Shown here: one piece after another, positions 1 to 10,476 of the stretch
Numbering within the stretch: the first letter of the stretch is position 1
Layout of the letters: every line of letters begins with the position of its first letter
Origin: Plasmopara viticola
Taxonomy: Eukaryota; Oomycota; Peronosporomycetes; Peronosporales; Peronosporaceae
NCBI GenBank assembly: GCA_001695595.3
Contig: MBPM02000060.1
Span: 434,001-498,000, forward strand
Reading direction: 5' to 3'
Length of the DNA: 64,000 nucleotides
Notes under the pieces: model-generated
What the model was told of the DNA's origin: nothing
Seen by the model: the letters and a program-made list of their open reading frames with translations, nothing else
Database searches by the model: none
Made by a program: the position numbers and the translations under genes

Positions 1-149
1 GGACACAGTTTTCGCGCAGAACTTTCTTGCGAGACACTTCCAGTGCGAGAAGTTATTGAGCACGAAGTGTTGCTCTAAGTTGATACGAGAAGGATATCCA
101 TTAAACAATAGCACCAGAGGCCTGACCAGCGTGGGAAAATCCAAGAATG

Positions 150-2600
150 GACCAAAGAGGTGATTTAAGCAGGCCTTATTTGACCAATCACTTCTGCCTT
201 TTCAACACCAACATTTTATCTCAAAAAGCATGTAGACTGGCGCGTTGTGCACATTTAAGCGACGATATTGCCGGCGATATTGACGCCGCATAGAAAAGAC
301 ATCATTAATGCCATATCCGGAAGTCATTGGTTTTCGTACATGGACCTACTTAAAATTTACTATCAATTCAAATCGTGTTAATCGAATATTTCATCCAGCG
401 CTGTTCTAAACCCAGATGGACTGTTTGAGTGTTCAATCACTGCCATCAGACTGGGGGAGAGTTGCTTCGACGACATCTACGTGTTTAAGCAAAGTAGAAG
501 TCGCAGACCAGGTTACGGCCTTGGACCGTGCACTTAATTGGTGTGACGAACAGCAATTTTCAATCAAGTTGTCAAGGCGCCAATTCTGTGTGGATATGAT
601 TTGATGCTGAAAGGTTTCGTCAACCGATAAAGGGTCCAAATGCTCCCCAATAAGGTTAAGATCATCGCAAAATCGCCTGTACTTAAGACATAGAATATAA
701 TGGAGTGCTTCCTACGCAATACAGTATATGTCTTAAGGTTCTGCAAAGACTTTGCGCGATGCAGAGCCAATCCACGACTGTTCGGGAATAATGTCCTCGA
801 GAAGCCATCGAGCTCTCGGAGAATCAACTTCGCTGCTTCACGAAGCTCAAGCGTCGCTTGACGTCGGCATATCTTCTTAGTCTTGTGGACTTTTTGAAAT
901 CATTTGGTATACACATGAACACCTCAAAGCTTTCGATTGCATCCACTGGCCGGAAAAGCAAATCAGTCGGATTGAAAAACCCTGTTTGTGAGCAGGAACT
1001 ACTTGCAACCATGCATGCAGTAAAAGTATGGCGTGTGTATCGTCTCGATCGACCTTTTACGGTCGGAACGTTTCACACAAGTATTGCGATAATTCTGATG
1101 TAGAAGACTACATACTGCAGAGAAGCTTGGAGGCTATATAAACTTTCTGAATTTCAGCCTTCGTACAAGTGGATTCCTATTGAAACTAATTACGTGGCTG
1201 ATGCACTGTCAGAAAATTCAAATCCGAGAGTAAAGCTGCTCAAGTTAGCTTGCAAGAGCTACTGGGAGCGATTTAGGATCGCGAGACCCGCAAAGACTAT
1301 AGATGCGTGGAATAAAGACGTGTGGCGTATCCTCAAGTCGCTGAAAAAAGAAGATGTTGTGGCAAAGTTCGCATTACAGAATGGTACTTTGTATTACCAA
1401 ACCGGCGAAGATGAGACTCCACGAATGTGTAGTCTAGATGACAAAGATAAAAATCGTCTCATGTGTAAAGCCCACGATTATACGTTTGCAGGACACCCAG
1501 GATTTACAAGGCCTGTATGGCCGTACGTCGAAAGTACCCGACTAAAACGACAAAGCCCATCCAGCTCTATGTCAATACTTGCGAAATGAGTCAGCACAAA
1601 GAGACTTGGCACACTAAACCGCCAGGATTTTTTCAACATTTGGTGTTCCAAGAGGCAAAAGGTCCACATTTCCATGGATCTCGTCGTGTGCCTACCAGGG
1701 ACCGAAAAGGGTTTCAAATGCCGTCATGGAGATTGTTGCCTAACGAATTGAGCCATGCTTACCGCTGCAAAGATAATAAACGATACTGCGTGATTGGAAA
1801 GGTCTTTATGATGAAAAATATGGCATACCAAAAACCAATGTGTCCGACCGAGACAACAATTTTAATATAAGATATGGCAAGCAAGCGTGTCTGCTGTGGG
1901 GACACTAAACAGTTTGGCCTCGGCTCTTACGCCACAAAGTTATGGACAACCGGAAAAAGAAAACCATTTTAGTGAGGATAACCTTTGAGGTGTCGTCAAC
2001 CCAGCACAAAATTATTGGGATGACTTTTTGCTTCTAGCTAAAAAGGCTATAAATGACGCGTGTACTCTACTATTAAAAATTCACCGTTCGAAGTGGACCT
2101 AGGATATCTTTTATATATTCCGAATGATGTGGTATAAGACCCAGAATTTCACAATTCGGGGAAAATAGCACAAGAGTTTTACTACGTCAAGAATCTTTAC
2201 TCAAAGTCGCACAGGTCCGGATGAGCGAAGCACAAGAGCACAGAAAAACTATTACGACCAACTAAGATTAATCCAAAAAGTCTAGGTTAGCGATGTGAAG
2301 CTTTGAACTGCAAGGATTTGATCTTCCGTAAAAAAAACTTTTAATCAGGCAAACAAACTCGTGCCAAGACATATTGGTCCATTCCCGATCATGAAGAGAC
2401 TTAAGCGATATATTTATCTAATGAGTTGAGATTATCGAAGGGATTATAGCTGCATCCAGTATTCAGACTTCACTGCTGTAGTCGTATTGCAAGAACCCCA
2501 AGCGTCAGCAAAAGGTATATAAGGGAGAGCGAAACTACAAAGTTTGGTGGTTTGATGAAACCCAAAATGAAGCCGCTTCGGAGCCTGTGGAAATCTAATG
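150..2600 (+). mobile_element. Degenerate Ty3/gypsy retrotransposon pol
   Basis: This is a decayed pol gene broken by many stops and frameshifts. Pieces appear in the normal gypsy order. The reverse transcriptase entry reads WFSYMDLLKIYYQ (about 327-370). An RNase H piece reads ELLATMHAVKVWRVY (about 990-1040). The tether reads WIPIETNYVADALS (about 1170-1212). The integrase H2C2 region reads HDYTFAGHPG (about 1470-1503). The integrase core keeps VSDRDNNFN (about 1840-1866), followed by SPFEVDLGYLLYIPNDV (about 2080-2132). A C-terminal piece reads NKLVPRHIGPFPIMKR (about 2353-2400). No LTR was identified, and bases 1-150 may belong to the same element. It cannot encode a functional protein. 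The family assignment is secure and the boundaries are approximate. Confidence 0.82.
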
Positions 2601-5600
2601 CAGATTTTTGAGCTCATACACTTCGGTTGAGAGTTCGAAAATATGAACCGATCTTTAAAAAAGGAAGATCAAGTGATGTGACCGTCTTTAATGGCAGGTT
2701 TGCCTGTAGCGACTTTTACGCCATATGAATACATAATTCCAAAAATACATATACATTATAATTATCCATAGATAAAGACAATTACAGAGTTAAAAACCAG
2801 GTGCAAGGTCTAAATGTCTCATAATCGAGGGACTTTATTGGCTGAAATAACCTAGGATATGTAAGAAGCCAGATGACAAGGAATGTCAGCCTGTAAGATG
2901 GTAGCAGATAGCTGAGAGCCACCAGTGGTAAGGTCTTCTTTTTTTAAATCACTTCTTAATTTGCTTCAAGCAACTAAAACTCCTCCTCCTTCCAAGACTT
3001 TTTCGCGCCAGCCACTTAAACCTCATCCGACGACCGACCTTCTGAGAAGCTTCCTCCGCGACGGTGTTCCCGTCGAATATTCAAACGTACTTCTTTGCAC
3101 CAAGTAAATAGCGCATCCGCAAGACTTTGACAATTAAAAATTGCAAACAAACTTTTGAGTTCGTTAGACTGTCTGGTATTAAGCACATCTGCTTGACGTT
3201 GAAAACCGAGATCCGCATGTTAAATTTTGATAGGATATGGTCGCAGTGGATTCACATCGCATGTTTGGGATAAAAGGCCGAGAAGGCTGACGATTGCAAT
3301 AAGTAATTGTTGTGTGTCGGTGACACATTTTTGAAAGCTTGATGACGCCACCTAACACGCGATACACGTGGCGCCCGCTTCTGTTTAAGAAGCTTACGAA
3401 ATTGAAGAATTGAATATCCAAATTGATTGAATTTTGGATTAAATAGGTATTACTGAAAAGTTTCTTTTTCAGCACCTTCAGCCATTACTTTCTTTTTGTA
3501 ACTACACTTTCGAGCTGACAATGTTACCACAAATTGCATTTAAAAAAAGCCAGGATCTGGACGCCAATCCAACTTATGTCCCGATACAACTAACATTCGG
3601 AGCGCTTTTATACTAGATTGAAAAAAAAGTAGAGATTTTTTTGCTAAATTGATTACCATAGCCGTTAATAAGATGGATACTTTCAATTTGTAATGTTAAC
3701 TTAACTAACATGGCCGTCTTCTAATGCGATTGAAACAGTTGTTTTAAATGAGATCAAATCTTTCATTATCGACGTTCACATGCCATATTTAAATTTAGTG
3801 GTGTGCGCGCACCTTCCTTCAGACTCATCTACTCCAATTTCAAGTAAAGAATATGACGTGTTCAACGTGCTGTCGACCGTATCGAAGTCTCACCGGCGAA
3901 ATGATCATGACTCAGAGTGAATAGTCTTCTCGGATTCCAAACACTAAGCGAATCATCAAATGTTACCGCCTAATTTTCTCCGGTTTCAGTTTGTCTTGCA
4001 CTTGGTATCATAAAGTTATGCGCAGGATTGCCAACACCGATTATTTTAAACAAAATGATATATAGTTTATCAGTTTGTGGGGTTCGGAAGTATCAAAACG
4101 CACGATGCCCTTTTGGAGTGTTTGAGCCACATATAGCTTTAAACGTAATCGAAGGAATTGTATAAAATATCTATCACCTTCATTAAACGCGAGCGACTTA
4201 CCCCAGTAAAAGGTAGTAAATGTTTGTGAATTAAAAGCTGAACAAATCAGAGGATATTCCGCCTTTTACCGTCTGTCAGGCATAAAAATTGCACCAGAGT
4301 TTACGTCTCCTGGATATTATTTCAGCTGCAATTAATCTGCTTGCCTTTAATTCGTTTGTACGTTTTTTCTAATTCTAAAGCTAACAATTTAGTACTGCAA
4401 GTGATGCATAAGCAAGCTGAACTCACACGCTACAAGAACTCGAAGTCGTATCCACGCTCCGACAAAAAGGAGTGCGAGATATTTTCAAGCCAGATTGGTG
4501 TGGTTGATGAGACAACAATTTTGCTACATACTGAAGCTATTATATATGTAAAGCGGATATTTTGAGGGACGCACGAATAAATACTGCTCTGTTGAAATGC
4601 CGTGGCACGATAAAATTTCTTCGTCCATAGTGTTGTAGCTTAGTTGGCAAATTGACTATAGCGTTCAATACTGTGCATAGTATAAGCGAATTTTGTTTGG
4701 TTGCTGGTATGATTCCAGCGACAGCTGGTGTTGAAAACTTGTCATCTCCCTCCACTCGATTCTTTACTTGGATTAGAATGACTGACGCATTAATTACAAA
4801 AAATGACGCATCCTTATATCAAACATTGGAAAGGTCAACTTCAATGGCGAGTAAATATGCCTGCTGCATGCTGATCGAGCATGTTTCATTGCGTCTTTCT
4901 AGTTGAATCAACAAAAGATCTATAAAGTGGCTAAAGCCGGTGCTACAGTCCTTCCAAAAATTAAGCCATATTTGGTGCACATTACGAAATCATTGGGCTG
5001 CTTGCGACTGATGTGCACAATGTCCAATGTAATACGCACAAGCATTCCGAACAAATCCAAAAGATACGACTATTCAACGCATACTCTCTGCATTAATTAC
5101 CAATATAAGAAAGGTGCGTGCTGCTCTGTATTGCTCGCTCCATGGAGCAGCATAGCCTTTGATTGGCAAAAGTGTGCGTCTCCAACGCCAGTGCATCCAC
5201 ATGTTAGGGTTCCGACGTGTAGCTACTGATAAAGACATCGTTTATGTATGGCACGTAGTGTAGCACACTGATCAAGTCAGTTATTAAGCGCATTGCCATT
5301 GCACCACTCGCATGCGGAGGCACTTCAACACGGCAGAGCAGCAACGATACGAGTTAAGTGAATCACTATCGCAACTTTTTAAGATATACGCACAGCTGAG
5401 CAGCAATTTAAAGGCAGCGAGTTTGTCGACTATTCTTTTTCAACGTGATCTTTACTTGTACCAAATGGCGACCAGTAAATTAAAGTGCCCTCCACACTTT
5501 ATCTGACTCGGTGATCGAAGCGCGACTTTTCACTCGTTGAATCAAACGTTTTTAGCATGAAGTCATTGTCAGTGTCAAGATAAACGGAGGTATCAGTACT

Positions 5601-6043
5601 GTGCCACCGATCTTTCTTGCTGACGAATCTAAATTGAGCGATAGTACAAATGCATGCACTCAAGAGTTTATGATTACGAGCTATGCAAAAATTATCTAAT
5701 CGGCCTTTCAAGATGGCTCTAACGAAGTCCGAGCTTTGCGTGATGGTTGGGATACTTTTGTACGTCCCCAATGTACGGAGTTTTATCACATAACCGGTTG
5801 CAGTAATCCGTGCTAAATACCACGTTATTTTATTAGCCAAATGAAGTTGCGCTTAGTAATTGAAGCAATCATATTCAGGAGGCAAGGATATACACATATA
5901 TCTCCCTTTTGCGATGAAATTCCTCAAGTACAAGCCGAAAATGCTTTCCGCAAATCAGACAAAGTGTTTAAAAGTCCTCACACTGTACGCGTCTTCGCGA
6001 GAAAATATGCGGTAAAAAGCAATTAAACTTTATGAAGTACTCT
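2601..6043. other. Gene-poor stretch, no recognisable gene
   Basis: Only short open frames occur here, for example 3179-3475 minus, 4341-4565 plus, 4652-4906 plus, 4903-5229 plus and 5499-5840 minus. None shows a family motif I recognise, and they switch frame and strand. The cluster at 4.3-5.8 kb may be retroelement debris, but I found no reverse transcriptase, RNase H or integrase signature to support that. Confidence 0.5.
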
Positions 6044-7915
6044 TTATCTTTTGAAAAAGGAGGACGCCAACGAGTGTTTTTGTTCACCTAAACTGCTGGC
6101 AGTAGTGAAGCTGCTAGCATCGGAACTGTGACTTGAAGAGGACAATAAGTAGAAGTTTGACGGTGATGATGAAGCTGAGCGTAGCGCAGGGTGGTACGGA
6201 GGTGGAGGCGTATTTAAGTAATCAACTTTGGTTGGTGACAGCGTAGATGACCTAACTGATATGCTGGACGAAGGTCCTGTAACCTCATGAAGTTTTCGGC
6301 GCTTCTGTACACAACCTATGCACACACGTACACTTGTGGAACCTATATCAGGAAGCGCAACATCCATCTTAGGGCAGCACTCGGAGCAGCAAATCTCACC
6401 GCATAAACGGCAGTGGTGGCGACGACGTGAGAGTCCGAACCTTGCATCACAGATGCGGCATCCCAATCGTTCACGATTATGAACCCAGTGAGGTACATTC
6501 ACAAGCAAAGACTGCGATAAACGCCGACTTGTCAAAACTTCTTCAAGTCGTACAATTTTCGCGCACAGTGCGCGTAATTTTGCCCGTCGAGAGACCATTG
6601 GTAGCTGTGCTTTCTCCAAAATTGATGCCACGAACTGAATTTCTACATACCCATCGTGATCACTAGCTTGGCGAACCATAAAGCCTGTTGGCTGAAGGTC
6701 TGTGGTTCTAGAGCCTGCTTCGTCCAGCCATGACTGAATATGTGGACTGTAGCATGACTGCATCGTGCGCACATACATTGGTGACGGATCGGCAACTTCG
6801 TCCCAATCATTTACCAAGATACAATCGTAATCCAATAAACAATAAGTAGTTCGCGATGCAAACATCCGACTTGACTTTTCACCAATAACCCACTTTATAC
6901 CGAGATTTCCCTGATGACCCGAAGTCGCCATTCCTGTGCGATAATCTTCCATGTATGAACTGGATAGATACAGCCCTGAGCTTGATGCTTTTTTAAGAGT
7001 TGCATTGCTTCCCGACCTTTCACTTTCTAGTATATCACCACGAATGCCTCGAGCGCGCCCAGGTGCAGATTCTCGACCGAATCCTGTAAACGGGTACACT
7101 TCGTCGTCGACATCTAAGTCTGAATCTGAGTACGATGATTCGCTGTCGCAATCTTGAGTCGAAGCCTGGGAAGCCATTCGCTGCGACAAACCGTCGCTAA
7201 TACTCCCACTGGTGCCATTATTATTGCTGCGACGTCGAGACTTCTTTTTGCGACGGTAAACGAAAGCCGATGAGCTGGTGCGAATACCCACTAGATGTTG
7301 CATAGGCAGCTCCATGTCTTCTTTGTCGGAACGCACAAGTAGATCCACAACTTCCTCAATCGATGATGGCAACAGCGCTATGCATTTCACAAGATACTGC
7401 TGCAATACTTTCGATGCAAACATGTTACTTAATCCTGCAGATGAAGACGCACAATCCCAATCTAATTTGTCAACGTCCCCCGCTCCATTTCCATTTACTA
7501 CACTACTAATGCTGCCGTTAGTTGTCGTGGGGTCTGCGATTAAACCTGCTGATTCTTCGCCTCCTTCGCCACCATTGGCGAGCGAATTCATGGTGTTCCA
7601 TAACAATTTATTAGTGCCAATGGGACACACGCGCTCCATGACACGGACGTTAATTGCACCACCAGTTCCAGTAGTCTCTGCGGAAGACGCGGTAGTGGAG
7701 GCGGCGCTGGTGCTGACGGGGCTCCAGTTGACCGAATCCTGCGAGCCGAACCCAAAAAGACTAAGCGATGCACGCGCCTGAGATTCAAGATCCTCCTCGG
7801 CAGTGCGCGAAAACGCCGAGCCTGAAAGCGGCGCTGGCTGCAGTGACAATGCACTCGACATGCTCTGCGTGCTGCTTGCGGACTTCAAAATTCGCGTGGG
7901 GTTTCTATTTGCCAT
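6044..7915 (-). CDS. FYVE zinc-finger protein, putative lipid-binding
   Basis: This encodes a 623-residue protein. FYVE fingers bind phosphatidylinositol 3-phosphate on endosomal membranes, and oomycetes carry a large family of them. The finger lies at about residues 475-540. It has the WVHN entry (in place of the usual WxxD), the eight Cys/His ligands in CRICDARF, RRRHHCRLC and CSECC, the basic patch RRRHHCR, and the closing RVCIGC. Before it, roughly residues 300-460 contain conserved-looking hydrophobic sequence (KWVIGEKSSRMFASRTTYCL) that could be the START-like domain often paired with FYVE in oomycetes; I infer this only from position. The N-terminus and C-terminus are Ser-rich and look disordered, and a basic run (YRRKKKSRRR) sits near residue 225. 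The first ATG of the frame is used. The frame stays open 27 codons upstream without an ATG. Confidence 0.85.
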   Translation of the reverse strand: MANRNPTRILKSASSTQSMSSALSLQPAPLSGSAFSRTAEEDLESQARASLSLFGFGSQDSVNWSPVSTSAASTTASSAETTGTGGAINVRVMERVCPIGTNKLLWNTMNSLANGGEGGEESAGLIADPTTTNGSISSVVNGNGAGDVDKLDWDCASSSAGLSNMFASKVLQQYLVKCIALLPSSIEEVVDLLVRSDKEDMELPMQHLVGIRTSSSAFVYRRKKKSRRRSNNNGTSGSISDGLSQRMASQASTQDCDSESSYSDSDLDVDDEVYPFTGFGRESAPGRARGIRGDILESERSGSNATLKKASSSGLYLSSSYMEDYRTGMATSGHQGNLGIKWVIGEKSSRMFASRTTYCLLDYDCILVNDWDEVADPSPMYVRTMQSCYSPHIQSWLDEAGSRTTDLQPTGFMVRQASDHDGYVEIQFVASILEKAQLPMVSRRAKLRALCAKIVRLEEVLTSRRLSQSLLVNVPHWVHNRERLGCRICDARFGLSRRRHHCRLCGEICCSECCPKMDVALPDIGSTSVRVCIGCVQKRRKLHEVTGPSSSISVRSSTLSPTKVDYLNTPPPPYHPALRSASSSPSNFYLLSSSSHSSDASSFTTASSLGEQKHSLASSFFKR

Positions 7916-7949
7916 CAAAAGGCGCAAGAGGTTCGTTTTCACGACAAAG

Positions 7950-7959
7950 GGAATGGGGA
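7950..7959 (-). promoter_or_regulatory. Initiator-like motif upstream of FYVE gene
   Basis: The minus strand reads CCCCATTCCC about 40 bases before the chosen ATG at 7915. This resembles the oomycete initiator core (YCATTYY). It would give a short leader and supports starting at 7915. The call rests on motif match and spacing only. Confidence 0.3.
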
Positions 7960-8262
7960 TGCTCAGAGGTTGGGATGCGTTATAGCTGCTGCTCACAACT
8001 ACTAGAAGTGGGGCAAAATGCCTAAAGGTGGCGTTGTGCTTCTGGCGTCGCCGAACGTCAGCCGACAGACAATGCGACAGAGAAGGGGTGCCTATCGAAT
8101 AACATTACTTTTTTTATTAAAATATGCACTTTAATATATCTGCTCTTAGTATTAGTGCGATCGGGGTGCATGTGAGCGTATAAAACAACAGAACATCTGT
8201 TCGTCTGAAATGAAAATGTACAGCAATAGGCTAAAACAAACACAGAGGCCGAAAAATCATAT

Positions 8263-10476
8263 TCAAAGTGCTTCCATGAACATCAAATCCGAATCAGCTC
8301 CGTCACCCGAATTCGTGTTGTTTCCTCCAGCGCTATTGGCATTGTTGTGCCCTCCGCCGGAGCTTCCATTGCTATCTTGGCCCATGAAGCCATCCATATC
8401 GAGCAGGTCCATACTTGAGAAATTGGTCGGCGAGAGGTCATTCGGAAAGTTTATAAATCCCCCCGAGGAGGGACCTGAAGATCCAATACTAGATGGCATC
8501 TGCAACAAGCCACTACTATCCATTCCTCCATAAAGCGAGTCGTCCAAACTCAAGGAAGACGTATCTGTGCGTGATGTGTGTGCTATCAGTGTCGTCTGCT
8601 GCTGCTGTGACTTCTGCAGCGAATGGGGCTGAGGTGGAGCCTCCTGTTGATGACTCTGGTGTTGAGCCTGTTGCTGACCCTGTTGCTGACCTAGTGTGCG
8701 CTGCTGATGCTGTTGGCTCAATTGCGAAAGTTGATGAGCCTGATGAGATTGCTGAGTTTGCTGAGATTGCTGGGAAGCAAGCGGTTGGGAATGAGACTGA
8801 GTAGACTGATGCTGAGAACTCGATGTCTGCTGAGCGCGCTGGGTTTGTTGAGTCTGAGTCTGCTGGGCTAGATGCTGCTGCAACTGCTGAGACGACTGCT
8901 GGCTACTAGGAATCAGGCTGCTCTGACTTGTAACGTGTGGTGGGTTATTTTGCTGTGCGGAAAATTGAGCTTGATTTCGCGGACTTGGGCCCTTCTGGTG
9001 CTGTTGTAGCAATTGTTGGTGCTGTATCATCTGCTGCTGGCGAGCTTGGGCCTGCATCCGTTGCTGCATCTGCTGATGGCGCTGTTGCATAAGATAATGC
9101 TGCTGCTTCTGCTGAAGCGACATGTTTTGATGTCCTTGTTGTAAAAGCATTGCTCCATTGGGCATATTTGACATCTGGCCTGATGCTGTGCCCCCTTCTA
9201 CACTTGCAGGCATACCTCCACTAACAGCAGGATTAGTCGGTGCAGAATGGTTCCCTCCAGCCGAATCGTGGTCGCTTGCACTGGGCGCTAAGCTACGCTT
9301 GTCAGTCTCCGTACGAAGCTTTTTAAGATACGGATTTACAATTTTTACAATGTACTTGTACACTTTATCCAGCTCCTCAATCTTTCGCGGCGGATTCGTC
9401 GTCTTGTCTTCGTTCAGAATGCTTGCGCAAAGCTGTACATAGCTTAAAAGATACCGCAGCTTCTTCTTTTGTTCAGTCTCATCGTGGCCTTTCATGTGAT
9501 CCACATATTTTTTGAACGCACTGTGTACCTTTTCCACATCGTCATGATATTTTGCTTTGAGGGCTGCGTGCTGCCGCCAATACTCCGCAGTCATGTCACT
9601 TGTATTGCCTACGGCACCCCCATCTGGCTTGACTGCCATTCGTGGCGTAGTGTTAGTCGGTACCGAAGGTTTTGTAGGCATGCCTCCAGCACCCATTGCC
9701 ATCGGCTTAGTCGGCTGAGGCTGCTGAACACCAGAGTAGGTGGGAGGTCCCCCAAACTGCGGGTTTACCAAATACCCGCTATTTGAAGCGGGAACGCCGG
9801 CGTGCTGATTCAAATTAAGTGTGTTATAGTATGAGAAGTCTAGTCTTGACAGCATGCCCTGATTCGGCAGCACCTGCGCTGCAATTACCGCATTCATGTC
9901 CGTTTGCTGAGCGCGCAAAGACTTCAAGCGAGTAAAGATCTTATTTATGTATTCCTCCTGCGTTCGTGATTCCTTATATAGCGTCAATTCGTACCAAGAC
10001 ACATTCATCCATAGCTTGATACCCGGCACGGGGTCGGCCGACACGCGGACCATCTCATTGTAGCTGTGATCGCAAAAACGTATTTGAAAAACTATTTTAT
10101 TGCCGATTATGGAAACAACAACGTACATCTTTGCGATAAGATTTGCGCGATGTTCACGCGTCAGTTGGATGCGCCAGTCCGCGCTGGATACACCCGCCTG
10201 CGCTCCTGCCACCTGCATACCCACACTCCCAACTGCCGCAGTGTTCGTGTTCATCTTCATAGCCATAGTTCCCATTGGCATATGATTCATGTTCATTAAC
10301 ATTTGATGTTGCTGTTGCGGCTGCTGAGGAATACTGTACGCGTTCATACCCATGCTGCCGTTCATGCTCATCGCCATAGCCTGCTGGTTGGTGCCCTTTG
10401 CACCGGCCATCGCTATTGACATAGGTATCGACATTCCACCATGCATGCCCATTGTGTTAACAGTGTGTGGGTCCAT
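8263..10476 (-). CDS. KIX-domain, Gln-rich Mediator subunit 15-like coactivator
   Basis: The model has two exons (10476-10127 and 10063-8263, minus) encoding 716 residues. The N-terminus is Met/Gly/Gln-rich. A KIX domain follows at about residues 98-175: DWRIQLTREHR, then AKIYNEMVRVS across the splice, then WYELTLYKES and YINKIFTRLKSL. KIX domains bind activation domains of transcription factors, and in Med15 they recruit Mediator to promoters. A second helical block (about 280-375, with KLRYLLSYVQLCASIL and IVKIVNPYLKKL) precedes a long Gln/His/Ser-rich tract (about 430-610). The acidic, Gly/Asn/Ser-rich tail ends in DSDLMFMEAL. The architecture fits a tail-module Med15; another KIX coactivator is possible. 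The protein is nuclear by inference. It lies upstream of the FYVE gene on the same strand. Confidence 0.75.
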   Translation of the reverse strand: MDPHTVNTMGMHGGMSIPMSIAMAGAKGTNQQAMAMSMNGSMGMNAYSIPQQPQQQHQMLMNMNHMPMGTMAMKMNTNTAAVGSVGMQVAGAQAGVSSADWRIQLTREHRANLIAKMYVVVSIIGNKIVFQIRFCDHSYNEMVRVSADPVPGIKLWMNVSWYELTLYKESRTQEEYINKIFTRLKSLRAQQTDMNAVIAAQVLPNQGMLSRLDFSYYNTLNLNQHAGVPASNSGYLVNPQFGGPPTYSGVQQPQPTKPMAMGAGGMPTKPSVPTNTTPRMAVKPDGGAVGNTSDMTAEYWRQHAALKAKYHDDVEKVHSAFKKYVDHMKGHDETEQKKKLRYLLSYVQLCASILNEDKTTNPPRKIEELDKVYKYIVKIVNPYLKKLRTETDKRSLAPSASDHDSAGGNHSAPTNPAVSGGMPASVEGGTASGQMSNMPNGAMLLQQGHQNMSLQQKQQHYLMQQRHQQMQQRMQAQARQQQMIQHQQLLQQHQKGPSPRNQAQFSAQQNNPPHVTSQSSLIPSSQQSSQQLQQHLAQQTQTQQTQRAQQTSSSQHQSTQSHSQPLASQQSQQTQQSHQAHQLSQLSQQHQQRTLGQQQGQQQAQHQSHQQEAPPQPHSLQKSQQQQTTLIAHTSRTDTSSLSLDDSLYGGMDSSGLLQMPSSIGSSGPSSGGFINFPNDLSPTNFSSMDLLDMDGFMGQDSNGSSGGGHNNANSAGGNNTNSGDGADSDLMFMEAL
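10064..10126 (-). other. 63-nt in-frame intron inside the KIX domain
   Basis: On the minus strand the donor is AT|GTACGT and the acceptor GATCACAG|CTAC. Removing it joins AAKI to YNEM and restores the KIX helix register. The intron is a multiple of three and contains no stop codon, so a retained transcript would still read through, inserting 21 mostly hydrophobic residues. Confidence 0.75.

Noticed and set aside
7278..7781. 167-codon plus frame
   Set aside because: Antisense to the Ser-rich part of the FYVE gene; biased composition leaves the opposite strand open.
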